Of a stretch of 64,000 nt of DNA, positions 12,481 to 21,741 are shown piece by piece. The notes under the pieces were generated by a model, which saw only the letters and a list, made by a program, of their open reading frames with translations, had not been told where the DNA came from and did not search any database. The DNA is from Pseudomonas baetica (GTDB lineage: Bacteria > Pseudomonadota > Gammaproteobacteria > Pseudomonadales > Pseudomonadaceae). The stretch's first letter is position 1. Each line of letters opens with the position of its first letter. The translations under genes were made by a program, and so were the position numbers. The stretch is taken from NCBI RefSeq assembly GCF_002813455.1, contig NZ_PHHE01000001.1, forward strand, positions 3,647,001 to 3,711,000, read 5' to 3'.

Positions 12481-12487
12481 GGGAATT

Positions 12488-13894
12488 TTATTCAGCCTGA
12501 GCGATATTGAAGCCTTGCGATTGCGGCTCACGCCGAATCATCCGCTTCATTTTCCATTCAAACGCCAGCGTCAAACTCACTGCCGCACACGCCAGCCCCA
12601 GCGCCAGACCCCACCAGACCCCCGTCGGCCCCCAGTTCAGGTGGAATGCCATCCACCAGGCCGCCGGCGCGCCGATCAGCCAATAGCAAGCAAGCCCGAC
12701 CAGGAATGTGGTTTTGGCATCCTTGAGTCCACGGATGCAACCCATGGCAATGGTCTGCGTGCCGTCGAACAACTCGAACCACGCCGCTACGGCCAGCAGG
12801 CTCACGGCCAAGCGGATCACCTCGGCAAACGCCGGATCGTTATGGTCGAGGAACAAGCCGACCAACTGATTCGGCAACAGCCAGAACACCATGGCAAATG
12901 CCAGCATGACCACCGCGCCGAAGGCGATGCCGACCCGGCCGGACATTCGCGCATCGAGCAGTTGCCCGGCGCCGTAATGCTGGCCGATACGCATGGTGAT
13001 CGCGTACGACATACCGGCGGGCACCATGAATGCCACCGAAACGATCTGCAGAGCGATCTGGTGCGCGCCCATTTGCGTGCTGCCCATGGTGCCCATGCAC
13101 AGCGCCGCAAAGGCGAACAAGCCGACTTCCACTGCGTAGGTGCCGCCAATTGGCAGGCCGAGGCGCCAGAGTTCCTTGAGGTATTGCCGGTTCGGCCGAG
13201 ACAGCCCGGTGCGCAACGGATAAGCGTCGTAGGCCGGATGCCGACGAATGTGCCAGGCCAGCGCCAGCGCCATGCAGTTGGCAACAATTGCCGTCACCAG
13301 CCCGATCCCCATCAACCCCGGTTTCGGCAAGCCGAACATACCGGTGATCAGTGCGTAATTGAGCAGAAAGTTAGCCACGGTGCCGCCGAGGCTGATAACC
13401 ATCACCGGCGTTGCCCGGCCAATGGCGCTGGTGAAGCCGCGCAGGGCCATGAAGCTCAGATAGCCGGGCAGGGCGAAGGGTAGGGCGATCAGAAATTGCC
13501 CGGCAGCGATGACGTTGGTTTCGGTCTGGCCGAACAGCAACAACAGCGGTTTCAGATTCCACAGCAGTAAACCGGCGCCGAGCGCCATCAGCCACGCCAG
13601 CCACAAACCAGCCTGGGTCAGGCGTGCAGCGCCAATGATGTCGCCAGCGCCCTGACGGATCGCCACCAGCGTGCCGACGGCAGCGATCACACCGATGCAG
13701 AAAATCGACACGAACGAATAGCTCGCTGCGCCCAGACCGCCGCCGGCCAGCGCTTCGGGGCTGATGCGCGCCATCATCAGGGTGTCGGTCAGCACCATCA
13801 ACATGTGCGCCAACTGTGAAGCAATCAACGGCCCCGACAGCCGCAGGATGGCCCAGAGTTCGTTACGCACAGGATGCTGCATGGTGATCACCAC
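12488..13894 (-). CDS. MATE family multidrug efflux transporter
   Basis: A 468-residue, 12-helix multi-antimicrobial extrusion protein of the NorM/PmpM type, exporting cationic drugs in exchange for Na+ or H+. The N-terminal MATE signature is LRLSGPLIASQLAHMLMVLTD; a pseudo-repeat in the second half (LWRLGLPIGGTYAVEVGLFA) matches the family's two six-helix bundles. It is divergent from the LysR regulator at 14041 with 146 bp between, the usual geometry for LysR-controlled targets, so regulation by that neighbour is plausible. Confidence 0.92.
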   Translation of the reverse strand: MVITMQHPVRNELWAILRLSGPLIASQLAHMLMVLTDTLMMARISPEALAGGGLGAASYSFVSIFCIGVIAAVGTLVAIRQGAGDIIGAARLTQAGLWLAWLMALGAGLLLWNLKPLLLLFGQTETNVIAAGQFLIALPFALPGYLSFMALRGFTSAIGRATPVMVISLGGTVANFLLNYALITGMFGLPKPGLMGIGLVTAIVANCMALALAWHIRRHPAYDAYPLRTGLSRPNRQYLKELWRLGLPIGGTYAVEVGLFAFAALCMGTMGSTQMGAHQIALQIVSVAFMVPAGMSYAITMRIGQHYGAGQLLDARMSGRVGIAFGAVVMLAFAMVFWLLPNQLVGLFLDHNDPAFAEVIRLAVSLLAVAAWFELFDGTQTIAMGCIRGLKDAKTTFLVGLACYWLIGAPAAWWMAFHLNWGPTGVWWGLALGLACAAVSLTLAFEWKMKRMIRREPQSQGFNIAQAE

Positions 13895-14040
13895 TCATCA
13901 ACAGAGGGAACAGAAGAGCGTCGATTCTCGGCGCTTGGCAGGGAATGCACAAAGGGATAAAACGGATGGGTCGCATGATTAAAACTCATCCTGAACAGAT
14001 TCTGATAAGTTGGTCGCATCCCGCTGTAGGAGCTTTCGCA

Positions 14041-14961
14041 ATGTCTCGTCGTCTTCCTCCTTTGTATGCCCTGCGCGCATTTGAAGCAGCGGCGCGGCAC
14101 AGCTCGTTCACCCGTGCGGCCGAGGAGCTGTCGATCACCCAAAGCGCGGTGAGTCGGCACATACGCACGCTTGAGGAACATTTCGCCTGCCGACTGTTTC
14201 ACCGCAGCGGCCGCAACCTGCAGCTGACCGAAGCGGCGCGCCTTTTACTGCCCGGCATCCGCGAGGGTTTCACTGCCCTTGAGCGCGCCTGCAATACCTT
14301 GCGCGCCGAAGACGACATCCTGCGCATGAAAGCGCCGTCGACCCTGACCATGCGTTGGCTGCTGGCTCGCCTGAGTCGCTTCCGCCATTTGCAGCCGGGC
14401 AACGAAGTGCAACTGACCAGTGCCTGGATGGATGTCGATTCGGTGGACTTTAACGATGAGCCCTTCGACTGTGCCGTGTTGCTCAGCGACGGCCATTTCC
14501 CGCCGGACTGGGAGGCCAGCCTGCTGTTTCCCGAGGAACTGATCCCGGTGGGCGCGCCGAACCTGCTGAACGATCAACCATGGGATGTTGCGCGTCTGGC
14601 GTGCGCCGAGTTGCTCCATCCCACCCCGGATCGCCGCGACTGGCGCAGCTGGCTGGAGCATATGGGGTTGGCCGATCAGGTCTCGCTCAAGGGCGGGCAG
14701 GTGTTCGATACACTCGAGTTGGGGATGATCGCGGCGGCCCGCGGTTATGGCGTGTCGATGGGTGACCTGTTGATGGTCGCCGAGGATGTTGCGCAAGGTC
14801 GCTTGAGTCTGCCTTGGCCAACGGCGGTGGCCAGTGGACTTAATTATTACCTGGCGTGGCCGAAAACCCGTCCCGGGGGTGAACGTTTGCGCCGCCTCAG
14901 CGATTTCCTGCAAGGCGAAGTCCGCGCCATGGTGCTGCCGGCGGTCATGCGCTTGAGCTGA
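14041..14961 (+). CDS. LysR-family transcriptional regulator
   Basis: A 306-residue LTTR. The N-terminal winged HTH is clear ([20 protein letters not shown], then [18 protein letters not shown]). The substrate-binding domain follows from about residue 95, of the GcvA-like type ([12 protein letters not shown]). The ATG at 14041 comes just after a half REP-like sequence (CCGCTGTAGGAGC), which also provides the Shine-Dalgarno AGGAG. It is divergent from the MATE gene; the inducer is unknown. Confidence 0.92.
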   Translation: MSRRLPPLYALRAFEAAARHSSFTRAAEELSITQSAVSRHIRTLEEHFACRLFHRSGRNLQLTEAARLLLPGIREGFTALERACNTLRAEDDILRMKAPSTLTMRWLLARLSRFRHLQPGNEVQLTSAWMDVDSVDFNDEPFDCAVLLSDGHFPPDWEASLLFPEELIPVGAPNLLNDQPWDVARLACAELLHPTPDRRDWRSWLEHMGLADQVSLKGGQVFDTLELGMIAAARGYGVSMGDLLMVAEDVAQGRLSLPWPTAVASGLNYYLAWPKTRPGGERLRRLSDFLQGEVRAMVLPAVMRLS

Positions 14962-15145
14962 AACGTTCGAGCCGTCACAATGCTGGCCCTGTGCTATAAC
15001 CCTGCTATCCGCTCAAGTATTCGGGTCTACCGCCGAATACGTGCATGTGGAGCCGTCGTGCCGGTATCCACGATTCACCCCCACTATTAGAAGATTATCC
15101 GAGCTGCGGTCAAGGAGGACCGGAAAGTTCGGCCAGGAGCTGTCC

Positions 15146-17122
15146 ATGTCTCAACCTCGCGCTCGGATCGCCTCGCAGCTGGGCCTCGCGCTCGCCGTGA
15201 TACTGGCGATAGTCATCAGCGGCAGTACAGTCTTTGCTTTGCGTTCACTGGATACGGCCAACCTTGCTACCCGTGAAGAGCACCTTGCCAGTGAAGCGCG
15301 TCTGCTCGCAGACCAATTGAGCACCTTCCACGGCACGCTGCGCGAAAGCACCCAGCGTCTGAGCGGGCTGTTCGAGAAGCGTTTCAGCGCAGGTTTGAGC
15401 ATTCACCCGAGTGAGCCGGTGACCGTCGCCGGGACCCAGACACCGGGTCTGCACTTGGGCAGTGAAGTGCTGAACAACAACTTCAAGGAAGTCGACGAGT
15501 TCAAGCAGATGACGGCGGGCGTTGCCACGCTGTTCGTGCGCAGCGGCGAAGATTTTGTCCGCGTCAGCACCTCCCTGACCAAGCAGGACGGTACCCGCGC
15601 CATCGGCACTCTGCTCGATCACGCGCATCCGGCCTATGGGAAGTTGATCGCCGGGCAGAGCTACGTCGGCCGCGCCTTGTTGTTCGATCGCTCCTATATG
15701 ACCCAATACACCCCGGTGCGTGATAGCAGCGGCAAGGTGATTGCGGTGCTGTTTGTCGGCTTCGATTACACCGACGCGCAAAACGCCCAGTTCGACAACC
15801 TCAAGCGCTTCCGCATCGGTCAGACCGGTTCGCTGGCGCTGCTGGATGAGCAAAACAAATGGCTGGTGGCTCCGGCGGGTGTGCAGACACTGGATCAGGC
15901 GGTTACGGTAATCGGCGGCCTGGCCAAAACCCCTGGCAAAGGCCAGTTCTGGAGCGACAAGGCTGAAGACTTCTACAGCGTTTCGGTGCCATTCGACGGC
16001 GGGCCGTGGGCAGTCGTGGCAAGCATGCCGAAAGCTGAAATCCGGGCGGTGACCTGGAGTGTCGGCACTCAACTGGCGATCGGCAGTTTGCTGGCAATGT
16101 TGCTGGCGGTCGGTTCGGTGGTCTGGCTGCTGCGCAGCAAACTGGCGCCGCTGAGTGATCTGGTGCGTCAGGCCGAAGCCTTGGGCGCCGGTGATTTGAG
16201 CGTGCGCCTGAACGTGACAAGCAAAGACGAGATTGGCCAGCTGTCCCGTGCGTTCAATCAGATGAGTCAGGCGCTGTCGACCATGGTCGAGCACATCCGC
16301 CGCTCTTCGGAAGAGGTCAACAGCCGTGCACAAGCATTGTCCGGTCTGTCCGGCGGTGCGTATGAGGGTATGGAACAACAGTCTGGCGAGATCACCAGCA
16401 TGGCTGGTGCGGTTGAAGAATTCAGTGCGACCTCGCTGAATATCGCCGACAACATGGGGGCCACCCAGCGCCTGGCACAGGAAAATGCTCAGCAGACGCA
16501 GATCGGTCGCACCTCGATGGACGAAGCATCTTCGTCGCTTGAGCAAATCGCTGGCGCTCTGAACACCACCGCCACCGTGATCAACACCCTCGGCCAGCGT
16601 TCGCAGGAAATCGGCGGCATCGTCAGTGTGATCACTTCGATCGCCGAGCAAACCAACCTGCTGGCACTCAACGCGGCCATCGAAGCGGCCCGCGCCGGTG
16701 AACAAGGGCGCGGCTTTGCGGTAGTGGCCGACGAGGTACGCAACCTCGCTTCGCGCACCCGTCAGGCGACCGATGAAATTTCCGGCATGATCCAGAGCAT
16801 TCAGCAGGAAACCGGCAACGCGATCAGCACCATGGAACAGGGCAATGTGCTGATGCAGGAAGGTCTGTCGCGTAACGCCAATGTCGCTTCGGCGCTGGCG
16901 CGAATCGACGAGCAGAGCCGTTCGGCGGGGCAGCAGTTTGCAGCGATCACCACGGCGACGCAGGAGCAGAGCAGCACCGCGACGTTGTTGAGCAGCAACT
17001 TGCAGAGCATTGCGCTGGCCAACAGTGAGCAGCGTGAGGTGGTTTCCAACCTGGCCGTGACGGCCAAGGAGCTTGAGAAGCTGGCGGCGGATCTGCGTTC
17101 CGAGGTTGATCGCTTTCGTTGA
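15146..17122 (+). CDS. Methyl-accepting chemotaxis protein with Cache-type sensor
   Basis: A 658-residue chemoreceptor. Layout: TM1 near 10-32 ([20 protein letters not shown]), a periplasmic Cache_3/Cache_2 region (about 35-310, with [20 protein letters not shown] and [13 protein letters not shown]), TM2 ([20 protein letters not shown]), a HAMP domain, and a cytoplasmic signalling hairpin whose tip is [20 protein letters not shown]. No C-terminal CheR-binding pentapeptide is present. The ATG at 15146 follows CCAGGAGCTGTCC. It sits alone between the LysR gene and a REP pair; the ligand cannot be inferred. Confidence 0.92.
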   Translation: MSQPRARIASQLGLALAVILAIVISGSTVFALRSLDTANLATREEHLASEARLLADQLSTFHGTLRESTQRLSGLFEKRFSAGLSIHPSEPVTVAGTQTPGLHLGSEVLNNNFKEVDEFKQMTAGVATLFVRSGEDFVRVSTSLTKQDGTRAIGTLLDHAHPAYGKLIAGQSYVGRALLFDRSYMTQYTPVRDSSGKVIAVLFVGFDYTDAQNAQFDNLKRFRIGQTGSLALLDEQNKWLVAPAGVQTLDQAVTVIGGLAKTPGKGQFWSDKAEDFYSVSVPFDGGPWAVVASMPKAEIRAVTWSVGTQLAIGSLLAMLLAVGSVVWLLRSKLAPLSDLVRQAEALGAGDLSVRLNVTSKDEIGQLSRAFNQMSQALSTMVEHIRRSSEEVNSRAQALSGLSGGAYEGMEQQSGEITSMAGAVEEFSATSLNIADNMGATQRLAQENAQQTQIGRTSMDEASSSLEQIAGALNTTATVINTLGQRSQEIGGIVSVITSIAEQTNLLALNAAIEAARAGEQGRGFAVVADEVRNLASRTRQATDEISGMIQSIQQETGNAISTMEQGNVLMQEGLSRNANVASALARIDEQSRSAGQQFAAITTATQEQSSTATLLSSNLQSIALANSEQREVVSNLAVTAKELEKLAADLRSEVDRFR

Positions 17123-17140
17123 TGTGCGCCTGAAATAGCT

Positions 17141-17230
17141 ATCGCGAGCAGGCTCGCTCCTACAGTGTCCGGTGCGAATCACAGATTTTGTGAAGATCCG
17201 GATCCCCTGTGGGAGCGAGCCTGCTCGCGA
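17141..17230. repeat. REP pair with diverged spacer
   Basis: TATCGCGAGCAGGCTCGCTC and its inverted partner, separated by about 50 bases; one unit carries a CCTACAG instead of CCCACAG end. Confidence 0.9.
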
Positions 17231-17341
17231 TTGCATCACTGAAGATCTTCGGCAGAACATGCGGTCTGTCGATCTAATACACTTGCTGAAACGTTTCCGC
17301 AGCGCTATAAAAATGGCACAACTCCAATAAAGGCTGCTGCC

Positions 17342-18556
17342 ATGACCCCGCTCAAACTCGTCGCCGCCCTCGGCGCATTCTCTGCTGCTTCCCATGCCAT
17401 GGCCTGGGATTACGTCCTCCTCGACGCTGACAAACCCGCGCAGAACTGGACCATCACCAGTGAGCAGCTCGGCGTGAAAACCGACAAACCCTTCTCGGTA
17501 AGCCTGCGTACCTTGCACGGTGGGCGGCAGGAAGGCGTCAGCATCGTCGACATCGATAACGGCACGATGAAACTCTCGGTGGTGCCGACTCGTGGCATGA
17601 ACGTTCTGCACGCCTCCGTTGGCAACGTGCGAATGGGTTGGGATTCGCCGGTCAAGGATGTGGTTAATCCGGCCTTCATCGAACTCAATGGCCGTGGCGG
17701 TCTGGGTTGGCTGGAGGGCTTCAACGAGTTGGTGACCCGCTGCGGCTACGAATGGGTCGGCCATCCCGGCATGGACAATGGCGAACTGCTGACCTTGCAC
17801 GGTCGCGCCGCCAACATCCCGGCCAGTACCGTCACCCTGCACATCGACGAAAAGCCGCCTTATGCCATCAGTCTGCGCGGCGATCTGAAAGAGCAAGCCT
17901 TCAAGAAAGTCGATTTCTCGGTCGTCACTGAACTGGTCACCGAGCCCGGCAGCGCGCGTTTCGCACTCAACGATACGCTGACCAACAACGGCGATTATCC
18001 AAAGGAATACCAGGCGCTGTATCACAGCAACTTCAGTACACCGTTCCTCGAACAGGGCGCCCGTTTTGCTGCACCGGTAAAACAGGTCTCGCCGTTCAAC
18101 GACAAGGCCAAGGGCGATCTGGCTGACTGGCAGACTTATCGTGCGCCGACCAAGGACTACGATGAAACCGTCTACAACGTCGTGCCCTATGCCGACGCCA
18201 AAGGCGAAACCCTGACCGTTTTGCACAACAAGGCCGGCAGCCTGGGTGTCTCCGTAGGCTTCAACACTCAGCAATTGCCGGTGTTTTCCCTGTGGAAAAA
18301 CACTGACACCCAAGGGCAGGGCTATGTCACTGGGCTGGAGCCTGGCACCAGTTTTTCCTACAACCGCCGCTATCAGCGTCCGCTGAATCTGGTGCCGACC
18401 ATTGCACCCAAGGAACATAAGCAGTTCCAGATCAGCTACAGCCTGCTCGCGGACAAGGGGGCTGTGGATAACGCCTTGAAGCGTGTGAGCGAGATTCAGG
18501 CCGGGCGTGAAACCGAAGTGCGGCAGACGCCTCTGGTTGATCTGACCGAGCATTAA
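17342..18556 (+). CDS. DUF4432 / aldose 1-epimerase-like periplasmic protein
   Basis: A 404-residue protein with a signal peptide (MTPLKLVAALGAFSAASHAMA) and a galactose-mutarotase-type beta-sandwich: VVPTRGMNVLHASVGNVRMGWDSPV, GWLEGFNELVTRCGYEWVGHPG, and the C-terminal TGLEPGTSFSYNRRYQR. DUF4432 proteins resemble aldose epimerases, but the catalytic function is unproven. The family's usual members are cytoplasmic; export here is predicted from the leader. Its stop overlaps the stop of the convergent comM fragment by four bases. Confidence 0.85.
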   Translation: MTPLKLVAALGAFSAASHAMAWDYVLLDADKPAQNWTITSEQLGVKTDKPFSVSLRTLHGGRQEGVSIVDIDNGTMKLSVVPTRGMNVLHASVGNVRMGWDSPVKDVVNPAFIELNGRGGLGWLEGFNELVTRCGYEWVGHPGMDNGELLTLHGRAANIPASTVTLHIDEKPPYAISLRGDLKEQAFKKVDFSVVTELVTEPGSARFALNDTLTNNGDYPKEYQALYHSNFSTPFLEQGARFAAPVKQVSPFNDKAKGDLADWQTYRAPTKDYDETVYNVVPYADAKGETLTVLHNKAGSLGVSVGFNTQQLPVFSLWKNTDTQGQGYVTGLEPGTSFSYNRRYQRPLNLVPTIAPKEHKQFQISYSLLADKGAVDNALKRVSEIQAGRETEVRQTPLVDLTEH

Positions 18557-19086
18557 GGTGTCGCTGGCCGGTATTGCAGCGCTTCGGCCAAGTGATCACG
18601 GCTGATTGCATCGACTTGCTCAAGGTCTGCCAGGGTTCTGGCGACTTTGAGCAAACGATGGGCCGAGCGCAGCGACAACGTCAGTCGCTCACAGGCGGAC
18701 TCCAGCCAGGTTTCGTCGGCTGTGGATAACTTGCAGTGCCGCTTCAACCCCGGCAGATCGAGAAACGCATTGGCACAGCCCTGACGCTTCTGCTGTCGTT
18801 CGCGTGCCTCGGCCACCAATGCCGCAGCGCTGGCACTGTCTTCTCCCGGCTTTACCTGCGGGTTCAACGCCGTCGCTTCTCGCGCCACTGTCAGGTGCAA
18901 GTCGATCCGATCCAGCAACGGTCCCGACAGCTTGTTGCGATAGCGCTGCACCATGTCCGGCGTGCAGGAACACTTGCCGCTCGGCTCGCCAAGATATCCA
19001 CAGGGACACGGATTCATCGCCGCCACCAGTTGGAAGCGCGCAGGAAAGCGCACGCGGTCCTTGGCTCGGGCAATCACGATATGACC
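18553..19086 (-). pseudogene. comM: comM, C-terminal fragment (ComM/YifB Mg-chelatase-like helicase)
   Basis: Codes for the last 178 codons of ComM, starting at GHIVIARAKDRVRFPARFQL and including the sensor/zinc-like AAMNPCPCGYLGEPSGKCSC and the C-terminal Mg_chelatase_C domain (LSTADETWLESACERLTLSL RSAHRLLKVARTLADL, shown as two parts). The open frame runs on to 19161 but those codons belong to the island. ComM is a hexameric branch-migration helicase that integrates transforming DNA. This piece is cut from its middle part by island A; the native sequence ends at 19086, where GAGAACGG of the middle fragment should precede TCATATC. Confidence 0.95.
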
Positions 19087-19094
19087 GGACTCAA
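19079..19094. other. Left attachment junction of island A
   Basis: Sequence ATATGACC|GGACTCAA. The part left of the bar is native comM; CC is the shared crossover dinucleotide. Joining ATATGACC to GTTCTCCAGCGG from the right junction recreates the uninterrupted comM codons. Confidence 0.8.
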
Positions 19095-19204
19095 AAGGAC
19101 AGTCTTTTCTCACACTTCTTGAAGCGGGTTTCCCGGTTGTTAAACGCCCGGAAAACGGCATGTTTTTCAGATCGAGGTGGTTTGGAGTGCCGGGACTCGT
19201 ACCG

Positions 19205-19267
19205 GTGCGAGAAATCGCCAGTTACGCGGTGTGTGCGTCGCCCTGCATCCGTGCAAGAAACCGCCAG
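19205..19267 (+). repeat. 17-bp direct repeat near the left end of island A
   Basis: GTGCGAGAAATCGCCAG at 19205-19221 and GTGCAAGAAACCGCCAG at 19251-19267, two mismatches, 46 bp apart. They lie in the 237-bp stretch between the junction and the 2TM gene, which otherwise holds no gene. They could be binding sites for a regulator of the downstream gene or accessory sites of the element; no function can be assigned. Confidence 0.5.
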
Positions 19268-19323
19268 ACGTACTTGACCAGCCACCACGTTCAATGACAA
19301 TGACGGAAAGACTAGGAGCCGTC

Positions 19324-20490
19324 ATGAAAGCAAATTGGATTTTGGCGTTGATTGGTGCAGCTATCGTCATTGGTGTAGTGGTTGCGGTGGGGGTGCTCTG
19401 GGCTTATGGATACTACCTTGGCCCGGTTTCGAGGAACGCAACCGACTGGGGTAGTTTCGGTTCCGTCATGAGCGGTGCTTTCACCTTGTTAAGTTCTTTC
19501 GCAACCATCGGGACGTTGCTTTTCCTTTATCTACAACAATTGAAGGGTGAAGAACGTCAGATTGCACAAGATGTTGAGAATCTAGCCAAACAACAGAAAC
19601 ACGATATTGTCGTAGAAAAACAATTGGCGGCATTGACCTTTGAGCAATACCTGAATCATCGAAAGGTATTTTTTGAACGGTTACATGAACAAGCAAGCTT
19701 CTTTAAGGAAAAAATACACTTTCCTAATCCTGAGCGGATTTATACAGCCATCTTTCCGAAAAATAGCCCTAGTCATTGTGAGTATCAGGTAGTCATTGAT
19801 GGTCCTGAACCAGTGAAGGCACATGATCTGACTGACTGTAAACACATCTACACAAGTATTACCGGGCTACTTGATAATTACAGAGACATGGAAAAGCACT
19901 TGGAGCTAATCCAGAAAATATTTCATTTACAAGGTTGCCTTGGAATAGATTATGTAGGCACACCAAGAGAAGGCGATATTTACTTTCTTAAGTTCAATAC
20001 AGGTATAAATATTTATGAGATTTCAAAATCCTTGTATTTATTGGAGTGTGTTTTCAACTCAATTCTTTTCTATACCGGCAATGAAAATGTAAGCCAGATA
20101 CATCATAAAGGCCAAGGAACACTTTTACGTGACGGAATTTATAGGACGCTATCTGAATACCATAGAGCACGGGGTGCGGTAGAAATATGGCATGAGATTG
20201 AAGCTCTACCATTTCTGCATCAGCTTTATGAGTTAAGTCAAACCCACTTTATCGTCAGTGAAAGAATCCTTGATGAGACGTACAGGCATTTGAGTGAGAT
20301 TTTTGATAGTCACGAAGAAATTCAGAAGCTGAAAAACTTTGATTATGCTGACAGATTAACGGACGTGATTCTGTATGAAATCAAAGGAGCCATAGAGCAG
20401 TATGGTAGCGATCAAGATAAATTGAACATCCTAAACAGAGCGGATAGCTATCTGTGGTCTGCAATGGAGTGTCTTGGGGTAACAAGATAA
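19324..20490 (+). CDS. 2TM membrane protein, candidate abortive-infection effector
   Basis: A 388-residue protein. TM1 is at about residues 5-30 (ILALIGAAIVIGVVVAVGVL) and TM2 at about 50-70, within the motif WGSFGSVMSGAFTLLSSFAT. Next come a coiled stretch (LQQLKGEERQIAQDVENLAK) and a cytoplasmic domain starting LTFEQYLNHRKVFFERL. The W-x-x-F-G-s-x-x-s-G motif followed by a Hr-x-x-F helix is the pattern I associate with 2TM proteins annotated as putative phage abortive infection proteins, including retron-associated 2TM effectors. The start at 19324 has AGGAG five nt upstream; the frame is open to 19177. It is a single gene at the island's edge with no reverse transcriptase nearby. Function is inference. 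Confidence 0.6.
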   Translation: MKANWILALIGAAIVIGVVVAVGVLWAYGYYLGPVSRNATDWGSFGSVMSGAFTLLSSFATIGTLLFLYLQQLKGEERQIAQDVENLAKQQKHDIVVEKQLAALTFEQYLNHRKVFFERLHEQASFFKEKIHFPNPERIYTAIFPKNSPSHCEYQVVIDGPEPVKAHDLTDCKHIYTSITGLLDNYRDMEKHLELIQKIFHLQGCLGIDYVGTPREGDIYFLKFNTGINIYEISKSLYLLECVFNSILFYTGNENVSQIHHKGQGTLLRDGIYRTLSEYHRARGAVEIWHEIEALPFLHQLYELSQTHFIVSERILDETYRHLSEIFDSHEEIQKLKNFDYADRLTDVILYEIKGAIEQYGSDQDKLNILNRADSYLWSAMECLGVTR

Positions 20491-20491
20491 T

Positions 20492-20509
20492 GGCGAGCGG
20501 TGGCTCGCC
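20492..20509 (+). terminator. Hairpin after the 2TM gene
   Basis: GGCGAGC-GGTG-GCTCGCC stem-loop directly after the stop codon, without a strong T-run; a second hairpin CTACCCC-TTCG-GGGTAG follows near 20629-20646. Likely transcript ends or stabilising structures. Confidence 0.5.
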
Positions 20510-20550
20510 TATTCTGGTGTCGCTTCGCTTTAAAATCAAAAGCTTTTTAA

Positions 20551-20570
20551 AGTCAAGAAAAAGGGCCTAA
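20551..20570 (-). promoter_or_regulatory. Recurrent motif, copy 1
   Basis: On the minus strand this reads TTAGGCCCTTTTTCTTGACT. It matches three further copies (21451, 21667, 22231) with consensus TAGGCCCTTTNTNTTGAC. The TTGAC at its end looks like a -35 hexamer. Here it lies in a convergent gap without an obvious downstream gene. Confidence 0.5.
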
Positions 20571-20666
20571 GCACAATAGACCGTAGATGGAAAGAAAACG
20601 GAAAAATTACGTTATGGGAATGTGTGCTACCCCTTCGGGGTAGTAGGTTAGAACGGAAAATTGACA

Positions 20667-21398
20667 TTAAAAAAGCCCTTTCGGGCTGATTTTGATTTTC
20701 ATCATGTCTACTAGACTTTTATAGTGTTTGTTCGTGTCGTTAAAAGTCACCATCACATCAACGCCATCAATTGTGTAAACAGGATTTAAAAGTGATGGTC
20801 TTGTGGCTTTTATCTCTTCGCTTTCTGTCTCTTGATAGTCGAATGGCTTCAACGTTTGAATCAACGTTAAATGACCTAAATTACATTTTAACGTCTTTAT
20901 TACCTTGCGATCTTTTACGATTCTGATCGTGATTCTATATTCGTATTTCAATTCTTTGAAAAAGAAAAAATCCCTTGGCGTCATCGCTTCATGAAAAGCT
21001 TCTCTATGAACCGGATCAATGTCTACATTGTTGATTGCGACTAACTCATCTTTATCAATCAATCTCGCATAATTTTCACATGTTGAAATCCTAGAAATCG
21101 CTTTGTATTTTTTTGTTTTGCATATTTGTATTACTGAATAGTCATAGTCAAATTGAGCGTCTAAATCGAACAAATGGATTTTTTTCTGTGTAGCGTCTTC
21201 GTATTCTTCTGACTTGAAATAATCGCTAAACACATAATTAGCAACGCCAATTGACGATGTTGACTTACTGACTAATAAAAATCTTGTAGGATTTTCTTTT
21301 CTGTTTTTGAAGGTTGTATCTACGCTGAATACTGCACATGAGTGAAATGCTTCTTGTGCCAATTCGACTAAATTAAATTTCTTTTTGATGTTTTTCAT
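20667..21398 (-). CDS. Hypothetical AT-rich protein (243 aa)
   Basis: A 243-residue lysine-rich soluble protein with no signal peptide or membrane segment and no motif I recognise (N-terminus MKNIKKKFNLVELAQEAF). AGGAG precedes the ATG at 21398 by a few bases, so expression is likely. Its promoter region contains motif copy 2. The last codons (SPKGLF-stop) coincide with a terminator hairpin. Cargo or backbone of the plasmid-like island A; function unknown. Confidence 0.7.
   Translation of the reverse strand: MKNIKKKFNLVELAQEAFHSCAVFSVDTTFKNRKENPTRFLLVSKSTSSIGVANYVFSDYFKSEEYEDATQKKIHLFDLDAQFDYDYSVIQICKTKKYKAISRISTCENYARLIDKDELVAINNVDIDPVHREAFHEAMTPRDFFFFKELKYEYRITIRIVKDRKVIKTLKCNLGHLTLIQTLKPFDYQETESEEIKATRPSLLNPVYTIDGVDVMVTFNDTNKHYKSLVDMMKIKISPKGLF
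20668..20687 (-). terminator. Terminator embedded in the 3' coding end
   Basis: Minus strand AGCCC-GAAA-GGGCT followed by TTTTTT. The stem encodes the final residues (Ser-Pro-Lys-Gly-Leu-Phe) and the T-run supplies the stop codon TAA of the 243-residue gene. Confidence 0.75.
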
Positions 21399-21426
21399 AA
21401 ATCTCCTTTTTGTATGTTGTTACTTA

Positions 21427-21469
21427 AATGAAAACACATAAAAAGAAGAAGTCAACAGAAAGGGCCTAA
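21427..21469 (-). promoter_or_regulatory. Promoter with recurrent motif, copy 2
   Basis: TAGGCCCTTTCTGTTGACTT on the minus strand, with -35 TTGACT at 21450-21455 and a weak -10 (TTCATT) at 17-bp spacing. It lies about 50 bp upstream of the 243-residue gene. Confidence 0.55.
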
Positions 21470-21666
21470 CTATTTTAATCGACAGGGCTTATTGTCTAAC
21501 CCTATTATTAAATAATGTTCGACCTTAAATATATTTTCAATCTGCTATTGACACGTAATTAATGGCTTATGCAAGCCATAAAACGACCATCGTAAAAAAG
21601 GTAAAACTCAATAATTCGCGATATTTTCTAAAATAAAATCATCGAAATTTTGTCGAAAAATAATTT

Positions 21667-21685
21667 GTCAAAAGAAAGGGCCTAA
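21667..21685 (-). promoter_or_regulatory. Recurrent motif, copy 3
   Basis: TTAGGCCCTTTCTTTTGAC on the minus strand, just beyond the terminator of the H-NS-like gene. The 200 bp from here to 21470 hold no gene that I can see; a transcript from here would run toward motif copy 2. Confidence 0.5.
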
Positions 21686-21696
21686 ATCCAACAGAC

Positions 21697-21722
21697 ACAA
21701 AAAAGCCCCAATCAAGGGGCTT
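21697..21722 (-). terminator. Terminator of the H-NS-like gene
   Basis: Minus strand AAGCCCC-TTGATT-GGGGCTT followed by a T-run, 20 bases after the stop codon. Confidence 0.85.
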
Positions 21723-21741
21723 AATTTTTTCTCAAAAAATG

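Noticed and set aside
15245..18553. Very long minus-strand open frame (over 1100 codons) opposite the chemoreceptor and DUF4432 genes
   Set aside because: It is antisense to two well-supported genes, has no recognisable domain, and its composition (Arg/Gln/His/Gly-rich) is what the complement of high-GC codons gives.
19324..20490. Retron
   Set aside because: The 2TM protein resembles retron effectors, but no reverse transcriptase or msr/msd-like sequence lies nearby.
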